This document shows positions 1 to 6,118 of a stretch of DNA of 7,038 bases, piece after piece. Every line of letters starts with the position of its first letter. The stretch's first letter is position 1. The position numbers were made by a program, and so were the translations under genes. Below the pieces are notes generated by a model. The model searched no databases, was not told where the DNA came from, and worked only from the letters and a program-made list of their open reading frames with translations. Origin of the DNA: JBFHNV01 sp965365655 (lineage in GTDB: Bacteria; Pseudomonadota; Gammaproteobacteria; HK1); contig CBDUCN010000278.1 of NCBI GenBank assembly GCA_965365655.1, positions 1-7,038 of the forward strand. The letters run 5' to 3'.

Positions 1-1
1 G

Positions 2-274
2 GCGTCCGCGAGCAGCGGCGGCTGGCTGCCGCCGGAAGGCACCGGCGACGGCACCGAGACCGAGGCGGCGCGCGGCGGTCTCGCGCGCGCCGGCAGCGGC
101 GCCGGCAGCCCGCTGCCGGGCGTCGCCGACCGCACGCCGCCGGACGTCGCCGACGGGCGGGACGACGACGTGGTCGCGCGCCAGCTTCGCGAGGCCGCGC
201 AGAGCGAGCCGGACCCGGCGCTGCGCGAGCGGCTGTGGGACGAGTACCGGCGCTACAAGGCGTCGTCGCGATGA
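2..274 (+). CDS. C-terminal part of an unrecognised protein (5' end outside window)
   Basis: This is the last 90 codons of a reading frame that is open from the window edge to a TGA at 272-274. Third codon positions are almost all G or C, as expected of a real gene in this genome. The visible protein begins with a Gly/Ser/Ala-rich, low-complexity stretch (about residues 1-50 of the fragment). It ends in a charged, probably helical segment containing DDDVVARQLREAAQSE and then LRERLWDEYRRYK. That final segment looks like the conserved part of the protein. I do not recognise a named family. The stop overlaps the next start as ATGA, so the two genes are probably co-transcribed and translationally coupled. 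No membrane segment or signal can be judged because the N-terminus is missing. It is confidently a coding region; its function is unknown. Confidence 0.8.
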   Translation, partial: ASASSGGWLPPEGTGDGTETEAARGGLARAGSGAGSPLPGVADRTPPDVADGRDDDVVARQLREAAQSEPDPALRERLWDEYRRYKASSR

Positions 275-1521
275 GCGCGGCGCGCGCGCTGTGGCGGCTC
301 GGCGCGGCATGGCTCGCGCTCGCGGCGCTGGCCGGGTGCCAGGGCATGACCGTGCGCACCGACGCGAGCGAGCCGGTTCGCCTCATCACGCCCGGCGCCG
401 AGCTTCCCGAGAGCGCGCTGCTGGACGTCGGCATCGAGGTCTTCGCGCCGGGTCCGCTTGACGACGTCGACGAGGAGGAGCAGGGCTTCGCCGAGGCGAT
501 CCGCAACGCCGAGGCACGCTTCATCCCGGTGCACCTGAAGCACACGATGCAGCGCAGCGGCTACTGGGGCGCGGTGCGCGTGGTGCCCGAGGGCGGCGCC
601 GGCGTGGACGTGGTGGTCAGCGGCGAGATCCGGCACTCCGACGGCGAGGTGCTGTCGGTGCACGTGAACGCGACGGACGCGAGCGGCCGCCAGTGGCTGG
701 ACGAGACCTACGAGGCGGAGATCGCGACGGCCTTCTACCGCGACAACGAGCGCCGCGTGAACGACGCGTTCCAGGCGCTGTACAACCGCGTGGCCAACGA
801 TCTCGCGACCCACCGCGCGCGCATGCAGCCGGCGCAGGTGCGCGACCTGCGCCGCATCACGCACGCGCGCGTCGCCGCCGAGTTCGCGCCGGACGCGTTC
901 GGCGCACACCTCGCGCGCGACGACGAGGGCCGCTACCGGCTGCTGCGGCTGCCGGCCCGCGACGACCCGATGCTCGAGCGCGTGAACGCGCTGCGCGAGC
1001 GCGACCACCTGCTCACCGACACCGTCAGCGCGCACTACGACCAGTTCTACGACGAGATGTGGCAGCCGTACCAGAGCTGGCGCAAGTCGCGCAGCGAGGA
1101 GGCCGCGGCGCTGCGCAAGGCGGAGAGCGAGGCGACGACGCAGAAGCTGCTCGGGGCGGCCGCCATTCTCGGCGCGATCGTGATGGCCGCGACCAGCGAC
1201 AGCGACAGCGGCTGGAACAACGGCGCGCTGCGCAGCACGATGGTCTACGGGGGCACGATGGCGCTGAAGAGCGGCATCGACAAGAGCGGCGAGACCGTCA
1301 TCTACCGCGACGCGATCCGCGAGCTGGGCGAATCCTTCGAGGCGGAGGTGAAGCCGATGGTGGTCGACGTGGACGGGCGCACCGTGGAGCTCACCGGCTC
1401 CGCGGAGACCCAGTACGCGACGTGGCGCCGGCTGCTCAGGGACATCCACGCCTCGGAGACCGGGCTGCTGGACGTGAGCGCGCCCGGCGCCGTCGAGCCG
1501 CCGCTGCAGAACCGGTTCTGA
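271..1521 (+). CDS. Predicted lipoprotein of unknown family, 416 aa
   Basis: The ATG at 271 is chosen because it overlaps the upstream stop (ATGA) and gives a textbook lipoprotein signal: a short N-terminus with Arg, a hydrophobic core (residues 11-21) and the lipobox L20-A-G-C23. The residue after Cys is Gln rather than Asp, which in Gammaproteobacteria favours sorting to the outer membrane. An in-frame GTG at 235 would only add 12 residues ahead of the signal. The mature part has a region with beta-like periodicity (about 50-145) and a long helical region (150-290). A hydrophobic Gly/Ala segment at 293-307 precedes a Ser/Asp-rich stretch. A final domain (about 340-416) contains VVDVDGRTVELTGSAETQY. 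I recognise no named family. Its position directly before a TPR/PEGA membrane protein and an FHA-like/PEGA/SUMF1 protein suggests an outer-membrane partner of a common envelope complex; this is inference. The lipoprotein call is strong; the role is open. Confidence 0.88.
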   Translation: MSAARALWRLGAAWLALAALAGCQGMTVRTDASEPVRLITPGAELPESALLDVGIEVFAPGPLDDVDEEEQGFAEAIRNAEARFIPVHLKHTMQRSGYWGAVRVVPEGGAGVDVVVSGEIRHSDGEVLSVHVNATDASGRQWLDETYEAEIATAFYRDNERRVNDAFQALYNRVANDLATHRARMQPAQVRDLRRITHARVAAEFAPDAFGAHLARDDEGRYRLLRLPARDDPMLERVNALRERDHLLTDTVSAHYDQFYDEMWQPYQSWRKSRSEEAAALRKAESEATTQKLLGAAAILGAIVMAATSDSDSGWNNGALRSTMVYGGTMALKSGIDKSGETVIYRDAIRELGESFEAEVKPMVVDVDGRTVELTGSAETQYATWRRLLRDIHASETGLLDVSAPGAVEPPLQNRF

Positions 1522-1550
1522 GCGGCGCGCGCCGCGGAGCCCCGCCCGAG

Positions 1551-3062
1551 TTGAGCCGAGAGCAGCCGCTGCGGCCCCCCGCATCTCCGCCGCCCGCCGC
1601 GCGCCGCGGCCCGTTCACGGCTGCGCGGGCCGTGACGCTCGCGGCGCTCGCACTGCTGCTCGCGGCCGCCGCCGCGGTGATCTTCGTGCTTCCGGACGCG
1701 GTGCGCGACGCGCCGACCGCCGCGGGCGCCGGCGCTGCAGACACCGGCCGCGAGCCGCGGGGCGCCGCGCCGCGGGCGCCGCGCGCCGCCGCGCCCGCGC
1801 GGCCCGCGGCCGGGCCGCCGGCGCCTCCCGCGGAGCCCGACCCGGCGCGCCTGCGCGCCGAGGCGGCGCTGGCCGACGCGCTCGCGCAGCAGGCGCGGCT
1901 GGAGGCCGCACGGGTCGCGCAGTGGGGCGGCGAGGACCACGCGCGGGCGCTGTCCCGGCTCGCCGCCGGCGACGACGCGTTCGCGAACGCGGAGTTCGAG
2001 GCCGCCGCCGGGCGCTACGCGGAAGCCGCGGCGGCCTTTGCCGCGCTCGATCAGGACAGGCCGCGGCGCCTCGACGCCGCACTGGCCGCCGGCGCCGGCG
2101 CCCTCGCCGGCGGCGACGCGGCCGCCGCGCTGGCCGCGTTCGAGACGGCGCTCGCGATCGATCCGGCGAGCGACGCCGCGCGCGCCGGGCTCGCACGGGC
2201 GCAGACGCTGGAGCAGGTGCTCGCGCTGCACGCGAGCGCGATGCAGCGCGAGTCCGCGGGCGACCTCGACGCGGCGCGCGCGGCGCTGGAGCAGGCGCTC
2301 GCGGTGGACCCGGCGTTCGACGACGCGCGGAGCGCGCTCGCGCGGGTCGCCGCCGCGATCGAGGAGCGCGACTTCGCCGCCGCGATGTCGCGGGCGCTGG
2401 ACGCGCTGCAGCGCGGCGATCGCGCCGCGGCCGCGGACGCGCTGGCGCAGGCGCGCGCGGTCCGCGCCACGGACCCCGCGCTCGCCGACGGCATGCGCCG
2501 GCTCGCGCTCGCGCAGCAGCACGCGCGCCTCGCGAGCCTGCGTGCCGACGCGCGTGCGCACGAGGACGCCGGGCGCTGGACGGAGGCGATCCGCAGCTAC
2601 GAGCAGGCCCTCGAGGTCGACGCGAACGCGGGCTTCGCGCGGGACGGCGTCGCGCGCAGCCGCGAGCGGCTTGCGTTCGAGCAGCGCGTGGACGCGTACC
2701 TGGCGGCGCCGGAGAAGCTCGCGTCGGACGCGCCGCTGGCCGACGCGCAGCAGCTGCTGGACGCGGCGCGGGCGCTCGGGCCGGCGCCGCCCGGTGCCGC
2801 GCGCAAGCTCGCGCGGCTGCGCGAGCTGGTCGACGCCGCGCGCACGCCGGTGCCGGTCACCGTGCGCTCGGACGGCGCGACCGAGGTCGTGGTCCATCGC
2901 GTCGCGCGCCTGGGCCGCGTGAGCCGGCACACCCTGTCGCTGCGTCCCGGGCGCTACGTCGCAGTCGGCACGCGGCCCGGCTTTCGCGACGTGCGCCGCG
3001 AGTTCACGGTCGACGCCGGCGAGGCCCCGACGGTCACCGTGATCTGCGAGGAGCGCCTGTGA
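1551..3062 (+). CDS. Inner-membrane TPR-repeat protein with PEGA-like C-terminus
   Basis: The 503-residue product has a short Arg/Pro-rich N-terminus and one hydrophobic helix at about 28-47, placing the rest in the periplasm by the positive-inside rule. A Pro/Ala-rich linker follows (about 52-97). The body is alpha-helical with TPR-type repeats. The clearest are at about 181-215 (AALAAFETALAIDP), 230-266 (AARAALEQALAVDP) and 331-366 (TEAIRSYEQALEVD); others at about 141-170 and 272-308 are degenerate. The C-terminal 70 residues (about 433-503) are beta-rich with RLGRVSRHTLSLRPGRYVAV and then a GFRD turn, closely resembling a PEGA repeat. TTG 1551 is chosen because it retains a cytoplasmic tail before the helix and has GGAG at 1536-1539; GTG 1632 is the main alternative. 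It starts 29 bases after the lipoprotein gene and its TGA overlaps the next GTG. TPRs normally mediate protein-protein contacts, so a scaffold role is likely. The exact partner is unknown. Confidence 0.85.
   Translation: MSREQPLRPPASPPPAARRGPFTAARAVTLAALALLLAAAAAVIFVLPDAVRDAPTAAGAGAADTGREPRGAAPRAPRAAAPARPAAGPPAPPAEPDPARLRAEAALADALAQQARLEAARVAQWGGEDHARALSRLAAGDDAFANAEFEAAAGRYAEAAAAFAALDQDRPRRLDAALAAGAGALAGGDAAAALAAFETALAIDPASDAARAGLARAQTLEQVLALHASAMQRESAGDLDAARAALEQALAVDPAFDDARSALARVAAAIEERDFAAAMSRALDALQRGDRAAAADALAQARAVRATDPALADGMRRLALAQQHARLASLRADARAHEDAGRWTEAIRSYEQALEVDANAGFARDGVARSRERLAFEQRVDAYLAAPEKLASDAPLADAQQLLDAARALGPAPPGAARKLARLRELVDAARTPVPVTVRSDGATEVVVHRVARLGRVSRHTLSLRPGRYVAVGTRPGFRDVRREFTVDAGEAPTVTVICEERL
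3048..3053 (+). promoter_or_regulatory. Ribosome binding site for the FHA-like/PEGA/SUMF1 gene
   Basis: GAGGAG lies inside the last codons of the TPR gene, five bases before the GTG at 3059. It supports the non-ATG start that overlaps the upstream stop (GTGA). No earlier in-frame start gives a better match to the domain layout. Confidence 0.7.
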
Positions 3063-5575
3063 TCCGCGCCGCGCTGATCAGCGCCGCCGCCGGCAGCCGT
3101 CGCATCGAGGCGAACGCGTTTCCGCTGGCGCTGGGCGGCGAGCGCGCCGAGATCGCGTGCCCCGGCGTCGCCGCGGACACGGTGCTGGCCTTCATCGGGC
3201 TGTCCCAGGGCCACGCGTTCGTGCAGCCCGCCGGCGACGGCGCGGCGCTGACCGTGAACGGCGACGCGCTCGGCGACTCGGCGTGGCTGCGCGACGGTGA
3301 CCGCATCGCGGCGGGCGGCGCCGAGGTGCGGGTGACCGTGCGCGCGGACGTGCTCGCGCTGACGGTGACCGCGTCGGCCCGGCCCGCGGCGCTCGCGGCG
3401 CCGCCGTCTGCGCCGCCGCCGGACCCCGGCACGGCGGCGCCGCGCCCCGGCGCACCCGTCGGCGCGCCGGGCGCGGATCGCACGGCGGACCCGCCGCGAC
3501 CGGATCCGCCGCGCGAATCGCCGCAGCGCGGCCCCGCCGATCGCGACGGACACGCATCGGGGACGGCGCCGACCGCCGCCGCGCCGCGCATCGAGCTGGG
3601 TCGGCGCCGTGCGCCCCCGCGCGCGCTCTCGCTCGCGCTGCTGGGCGTGTTCTGCGTGCTCGTCGCGGCGGCCGCGTTCGTGTTCCTGTCCACCGCCGCG
3701 ACCCTGCGCGTCGAGCCGGCCCCGGACACGCTGCGCCTCGACGGCCCGTTCCCGCACGTCGAGGCGGGCGGGCGCTTCCTGCTGCTGCCGGGCCGCTACC
3801 GGCTGCGCGCGACGAAGGCCGGGCACCGCGACCTCGACGAGGCGATCGAGGTGCAGCGCGGCCGGCACCTGGATCGGTCGTTCCGGCTCGAGCCGCTGCC
3901 CGGCCTGCTGAGCGTGACCACGCGTCCGGCCGCGGGCGTGCGCGTCAGCGTGGACGGGACGCCGGTGGGCGAGGCGCCGCTCGCGGACCTGCGCCTGGAG
4001 GCCGGCGCGCACACCCTGCGCGCCGAGGCGGAGCGCCACCTGCCGGCCGAGCGCGTGGTGCAGGTAGAGGGCCTGGGCCGCCGGCAGTCCGTGCAGATCG
4101 CGCTCGAGCCGCGCTGGGCGCGCGTGTCCTTCACGTCCGAGCCGGACGGCGCCGAGGTCTGGATCGCGGGCGAGCTGCGCGGCGTGACCCCGCTCGCGCT
4201 GGAGCTGCTGGACGGCGACCACGAGGGGGAGATCCGCAAGGCCGGCTACCGCAGCGCGACGGCGTCGTTCACGGTGCAGCCCGGCGTGGCGCTCGAGCTG
4301 CCGCCGTTCCGGCTCGCCGAGGCGCTCGCGCGGCTGCGCGTGGCCAGCGTGCCGCCGGGCGCCAGCGTGACCGTGGACGGGGACTTCGCCGGGCGCACGC
4401 CGCTCGACCTGGACGTGACGCCGCGCGAGGCCCACCGCGTGCAGCTGAGCCGCGCCGGCTACCGCCCGGCCACGCGCACGCTGACGCTAACGCCGGGCGA
4501 GCGGCACACGATCGAGGTCCGGCTGAGCGCGCTGCTCGGCGTGGTCTTCGTCACCGTCGACCCCGCCGACGCCGAGCTGGTGGTGGACGGCGAGGCGCGC
4601 GGCGCCGCGACCGGCCGGCACGAGCTCACCGCGACCGAGCACGCGATCGAGATCCGGCGCGACGGCTACCGGCCGCACCGCGCCACGCTGACGCCGCGCC
4701 CGGGCGTCAGCCAGCGCGTGGACGTGACCCTCGAGCCCGTGGAGCGCGCGCCGCCCGGGGCGCTGCGCACCGGCGAGGGGCAGGAGCTGGTGCTGATCGC
4801 GCCGGGCACCGTGCGCATGGGCGCATCGCGCCGCGAGCCGGGGCGGCGCGCGAACGAGCCGCTGCGCCGCGCGGTGCTCGAGCGGCCGTTCTACTTCGCC
4901 CGCCGCGAGGTCACGAACGCCGAGTTCCGCCGCTTCGACCCGCAGCACTCGTCCGGCAGCGCCGGCGGCGTGAGCCTGGACGCCGACGCGGCGCCGGTCG
5001 CCGGCGTGACCTGGCAGCAGGCGGCGCGCTACCTGAACTGGCTGAGCCGCAAGGACGGCCTGCCGCCCGCCTACGAGGCGCGCGGCGAGGAGCTGGTGCC
5101 GGTGCGCCCGCCGACCACCGGCTACCGGCTGCCGACCGAGGCGGAGTGGGCGTACGTCGCGCGCCGCGCGGGCCGCTCGAGCGAGGAGAAGTACCCGTGG
5201 GGCGGCGCGTTCCCGCCCGCCGGGCGCGCGGGCAACTACGCCGACCGCTCGGCGCGCGACGTGCTGTCCGACGTCGTCACCGGCTACGACGACGGCCACG
5301 CCGCGAGCGCGCCGGTCGCGAGCTTCGACGCGAACCCCGTCGGCGTGTACGACCTCGGCGGCAACGTCGCGGAGTGGTGCCACGACCGGTACTCGCCCGG
5401 CGGCGACCCGGACGGCGCGGTCGACCCGCTGGGCCCCGAGGCCGGGCGCCATCACGTGGTGCGCGGGTCGAGCTGGCGCCACGCCAGCATCAGCGAGCTC
5501 AGGCTGAGCTTCCGCGACTACAGCGACAAGGCGCGCAGCGACCTGGGCTTTCGCATCGCGCGCTACGCACGGTGA
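3059..5575 (+). CDS. FHA-like / PEGA-repeat / SUMF1-domain bitopic membrane protein
   Basis: The product is 838 residues. Residues about 1-103 are beta-rich and FHA-like, ending in VNGDAL (66-71) and WLRDGDRI (76-83), the turn pattern of FHA domains. A Pro/Ala-rich linker spans about 105-178. GRRR (181-184) precedes one membrane helix (about 189-211), so the N-terminus is cytoplasmic and the rest periplasmic. Five PEGA-type beta repeats follow at about 216-282, 283-353, 354-422, 423-494 and 495-562, recognisable by VxVDG and the AGYR or DGYR turns. Residues about 572-838 are a SUMF1/FGE-sulfatase fold with YRLPTEAEWAYVAR (689-702), GGNVAEW (767-773), RGSSW (802-806) and LGFRIAR (829-835). At the positions of the two catalytic cysteines of formylglycine-generating enzyme it has His808 and Glu813, so formylglycine synthesis is unlikely. 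It is probably a periplasmic binding or scaffold protein anchored beside its TPR/PEGA neighbour. The start is GTG, supported by GAGGAG at 3048-3053. Confidence 0.93.
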   Translation: MIRAALISAAAGSRRIEANAFPLALGGERAEIACPGVAADTVLAFIGLSQGHAFVQPAGDGAALTVNGDALGDSAWLRDGDRIAAGGAEVRVTVRADVLALTVTASARPAALAAPPSAPPPDPGTAAPRPGAPVGAPGADRTADPPRPDPPRESPQRGPADRDGHASGTAPTAAAPRIELGRRRAPPRALSLALLGVFCVLVAAAAFVFLSTAATLRVEPAPDTLRLDGPFPHVEAGGRFLLLPGRYRLRATKAGHRDLDEAIEVQRGRHLDRSFRLEPLPGLLSVTTRPAAGVRVSVDGTPVGEAPLADLRLEAGAHTLRAEAERHLPAERVVQVEGLGRRQSVQIALEPRWARVSFTSEPDGAEVWIAGELRGVTPLALELLDGDHEGEIRKAGYRSATASFTVQPGVALELPPFRLAEALARLRVASVPPGASVTVDGDFAGRTPLDLDVTPREAHRVQLSRAGYRPATRTLTLTPGERHTIEVRLSALLGVVFVTVDPADAELVVDGEARGAATGRHELTATEHAIEIRRDGYRPHRATLTPRPGVSQRVDVTLEPVERAPPGALRTGEGQELVLIAPGTVRMGASRREPGRRANEPLRRAVLERPFYFARREVTNAEFRRFDPQHSSGSAGGVSLDADAAPVAGVTWQQAARYLNWLSRKDGLPPAYEARGEELVPVRPPTTGYRLPTEAEWAYVARRAGRSSEEKYPWGGAFPPAGRAGNYADRSARDVLSDVVTGYDDGHAASAPVASFDANPVGVYDLGGNVAEWCHDRYSPGGDPDGAVDPLGPEAGRHHVVRGSSWRHASISELRLSFRDYSDKARSDLGFRIARYAR

Positions 5576-5599
5576 ACGCGGGCCGGCGGGGCGCGCGTC

Positions 5600-5622
5600 C
5601 CGGGCCTGCGGGCGCGGCCCGG
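5600..5622 (+). terminator. Possible terminator hairpin after the SUMF1 gene
   Basis: CCGGGCC at 5600-5606 pairs perfectly with GGCCCGG at 5616-5622 around a 9-base loop, starting 25 bases after the stop codon. No T-run follows, so it does not fit a classical intrinsic terminator. It could stabilise the transcript's 3' end or pause polymerase. At this GC content a 7-bp stem can occur by chance. Confidence 0.3.
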
Positions 5623-5743
5623 CGTCGCGGCGACCGCGGGCGCGGTCCGCGCCGCACGTCCGGTGCACGAGAACCCACCCGTCGCGGCGGCGTCGCCGCG
5701 GGCCGGCTGCGCGGGAACCGGGGTGACCTGGAACAGGCGCCGC

Positions 5744-5757
5744 GCTACCGTTGTAGC
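5744..5757 (+). promoter_or_regulatory. Short palindrome upstream of the secreted-protein gene
   Basis: GCTAC (5744-5748) and GTAGC (5753-5757) form a perfect 5-bp inverted repeat around CGTT, 45 bases before the ATG at 5802. It sits in the least GC-rich part of the gap, where a promoter or operator would be expected. It could be a protein-binding site or the first of two leader hairpins. The evidence is position and symmetry only. Confidence 0.25.
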
Positions 5758-5770
5758 CCTGCGGCCGACG

Positions 5771-5789
5771 GCCGTGAGGCTTTCACGGC
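5771..5789 (+). promoter_or_regulatory. Leader hairpin just before the secreted-protein start
   Basis: GCCGTGA (5771-5777) pairs perfectly with TCACGGC (5783-5789) around a GGCTT loop. Its base ends 12 nt before the ATG at 5802, about where a ribosome binding site would start, and no good Shine-Dalgarno sequence is visible between them. If transcribed, the hairpin could influence translation initiation. It matches no riboswitch class that I recognise. Confidence 0.35.
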
Positions 5790-5801
5790 AAGCGACGCGC
5801 G

Positions 5802-6074
5802 ATGAACGCGAGACGCCCGATCACCGTCACCTCTCGCGCGGCCCGCACGCTGTGCGCCGCCGCGCTGGCGGCGGCCTTCGTCACGGCCGTCGCGCAGCAG
5901 CCCCGCGCGCCCGCGCCCGCACCTGCACCCGATGCGACCGCGGGGGACAGCAGCAGGAACGCGTCCGCCGGGACGCCGCGCCGGGCGCCGGCAGCCCCGC
6001 CGGCCCCGGCTCCGTTCACGCCCAGCGAGAAGGTCAGCGCGGACACCGCCGTGCGCTTCCCGGTGGACATCTGA
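5802..6074 (+). CDS. Small secreted protein with conserved-looking C-terminal motif
   Basis: The 90-residue product starts MNARRP, has a hydrophobic signal core (about 15-30) and a signal peptidase I site after A29-V-A31, before QQ. A Pro/Ala-rich, presumably disordered linker (about 34-70) follows. The last 20 residues contain FTPSEKVSADTAVRFPVDI, the only part that looks constrained, and are a probable docking or interaction tail. The mature protein would be a periplasmic peptide of about 59 residues with no catalytic features. There is no strong Shine-Dalgarno; a hairpin lies directly upstream. It ends 44 bases before the MotA/TolQ/ExbB-type gene and is likely co-transcribed with it, suggesting that it serves the channel or the envelope assembly (inference). 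I do not know a named family. ATG 5802 is preferred because it yields the complete signal peptide. Confidence 0.75.
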   Translation: MNARRPITVTSRAARTLCAAALAAAFVTAVAQQPRAPAPAPAPDATAGDSSRNASAGTPRRAPAAPPAPAPFTPSEKVSADTAVRFPVDI

Positions 6075-6081
6075 CACGCCC

Positions 6082-6096
6082 GCGGCCACCGGCCGC
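6082..6096 (+). other. Intercistronic hairpin
   Basis: GCGGCC (6082-6087) pairs perfectly with GGCCGC (6091-6096) around a 3-base loop, between the secreted-protein stop and the Shine-Dalgarno of the channel gene. Such a stem could protect or partly terminate the transcript, but a 6-bp GC stem is weak evidence in this base composition. Confidence 0.3.
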
Positions 6097-6108
6097 CCAC
6101 GCCGCCTC

Positions 6109-6112
6109 AGGA
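6109..6112 (+). promoter_or_regulatory. Ribosome binding site for the channel gene
   Basis: AGGA lies six bases before the ATG at 6119. It selects this start over the in-frame open stretch reaching back to 5663, which would add about 150 Arg/Pro-rich residues ahead of a normal N-terminal membrane helix. Confidence 0.65.
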
Positions 6113-6118
6113 CCAGCG

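Larger units (their letters stand above)
5576..5801. other. Intergenic region dense in inverted repeats
   Basis: This 226-base gap separates the long upstream gene unit from the secreted-protein/channel pair. I see no convincing gene here. It contains inverted repeats at 5600-5622, 5624-5634, 5640-5652, 5744-5757 and 5771-5789; the first and the last two are listed separately. Some short palindromes are expected by chance at this GC content. It most likely holds the end of one transcript and the promoter and leader of the next, but no promoter is clear enough to annotate. Confidence 0.5.

Noticed and set aside
253..1584. Long open frame of 443 codons on the - strand
   Set aside because: It lies opposite the lipoprotein gene and reads as Arg/Ala/His/Val-rich sequence with no domain. 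Long antisense frames are expected at this GC.
1302..2930. 542-codon - strand frame
   Set aside because: Arg/Gly-rich shadow of the TPR gene, with no motif or plausible start context.
2954..4435. 493-codon - strand frame
   Set aside because: Shadow of the FHA-like/PEGA gene. Its composition is dominated by Arg, Ala, Gly and His.
4772..5575. Variable protein of a diversity-generating retroelement, which uses a related fold
   Set aside because: No reverse transcriptase and no template repeat were seen in the window; the bitopic PEGA architecture is a different context.
3059..5575. Active formylglycine-generating enzyme or EgtB-type sulfoxide synthase
   Set aside because: The two catalytic cysteines are replaced by His808 and Glu813. 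No DinB-like iron-binding domain of the EgtB type is present.
4487..5668. 393-codon - strand frame
   Set aside because: Shadow of the PEGA/SUMF1 region, whose + strand product has clear family motifs.
5723..5751. Sigma-70-like promoter, GTGACC and TACCGT with a 17-base spacer
   Set aside because: It matches only 4 of 6 and 3 of 6 consensus bases, too weak to annotate. A GGAACC at 5714-5719 also lacks a matching -10.
5663..6118. Upstream extension of the channel protein in the same frame
   Set aside because: It adds about 150 Arg/Pro-rich residues, overlaps the signal-peptide gene in another frame, and is unnecessary given AGGA and ATG at 6109-6121.
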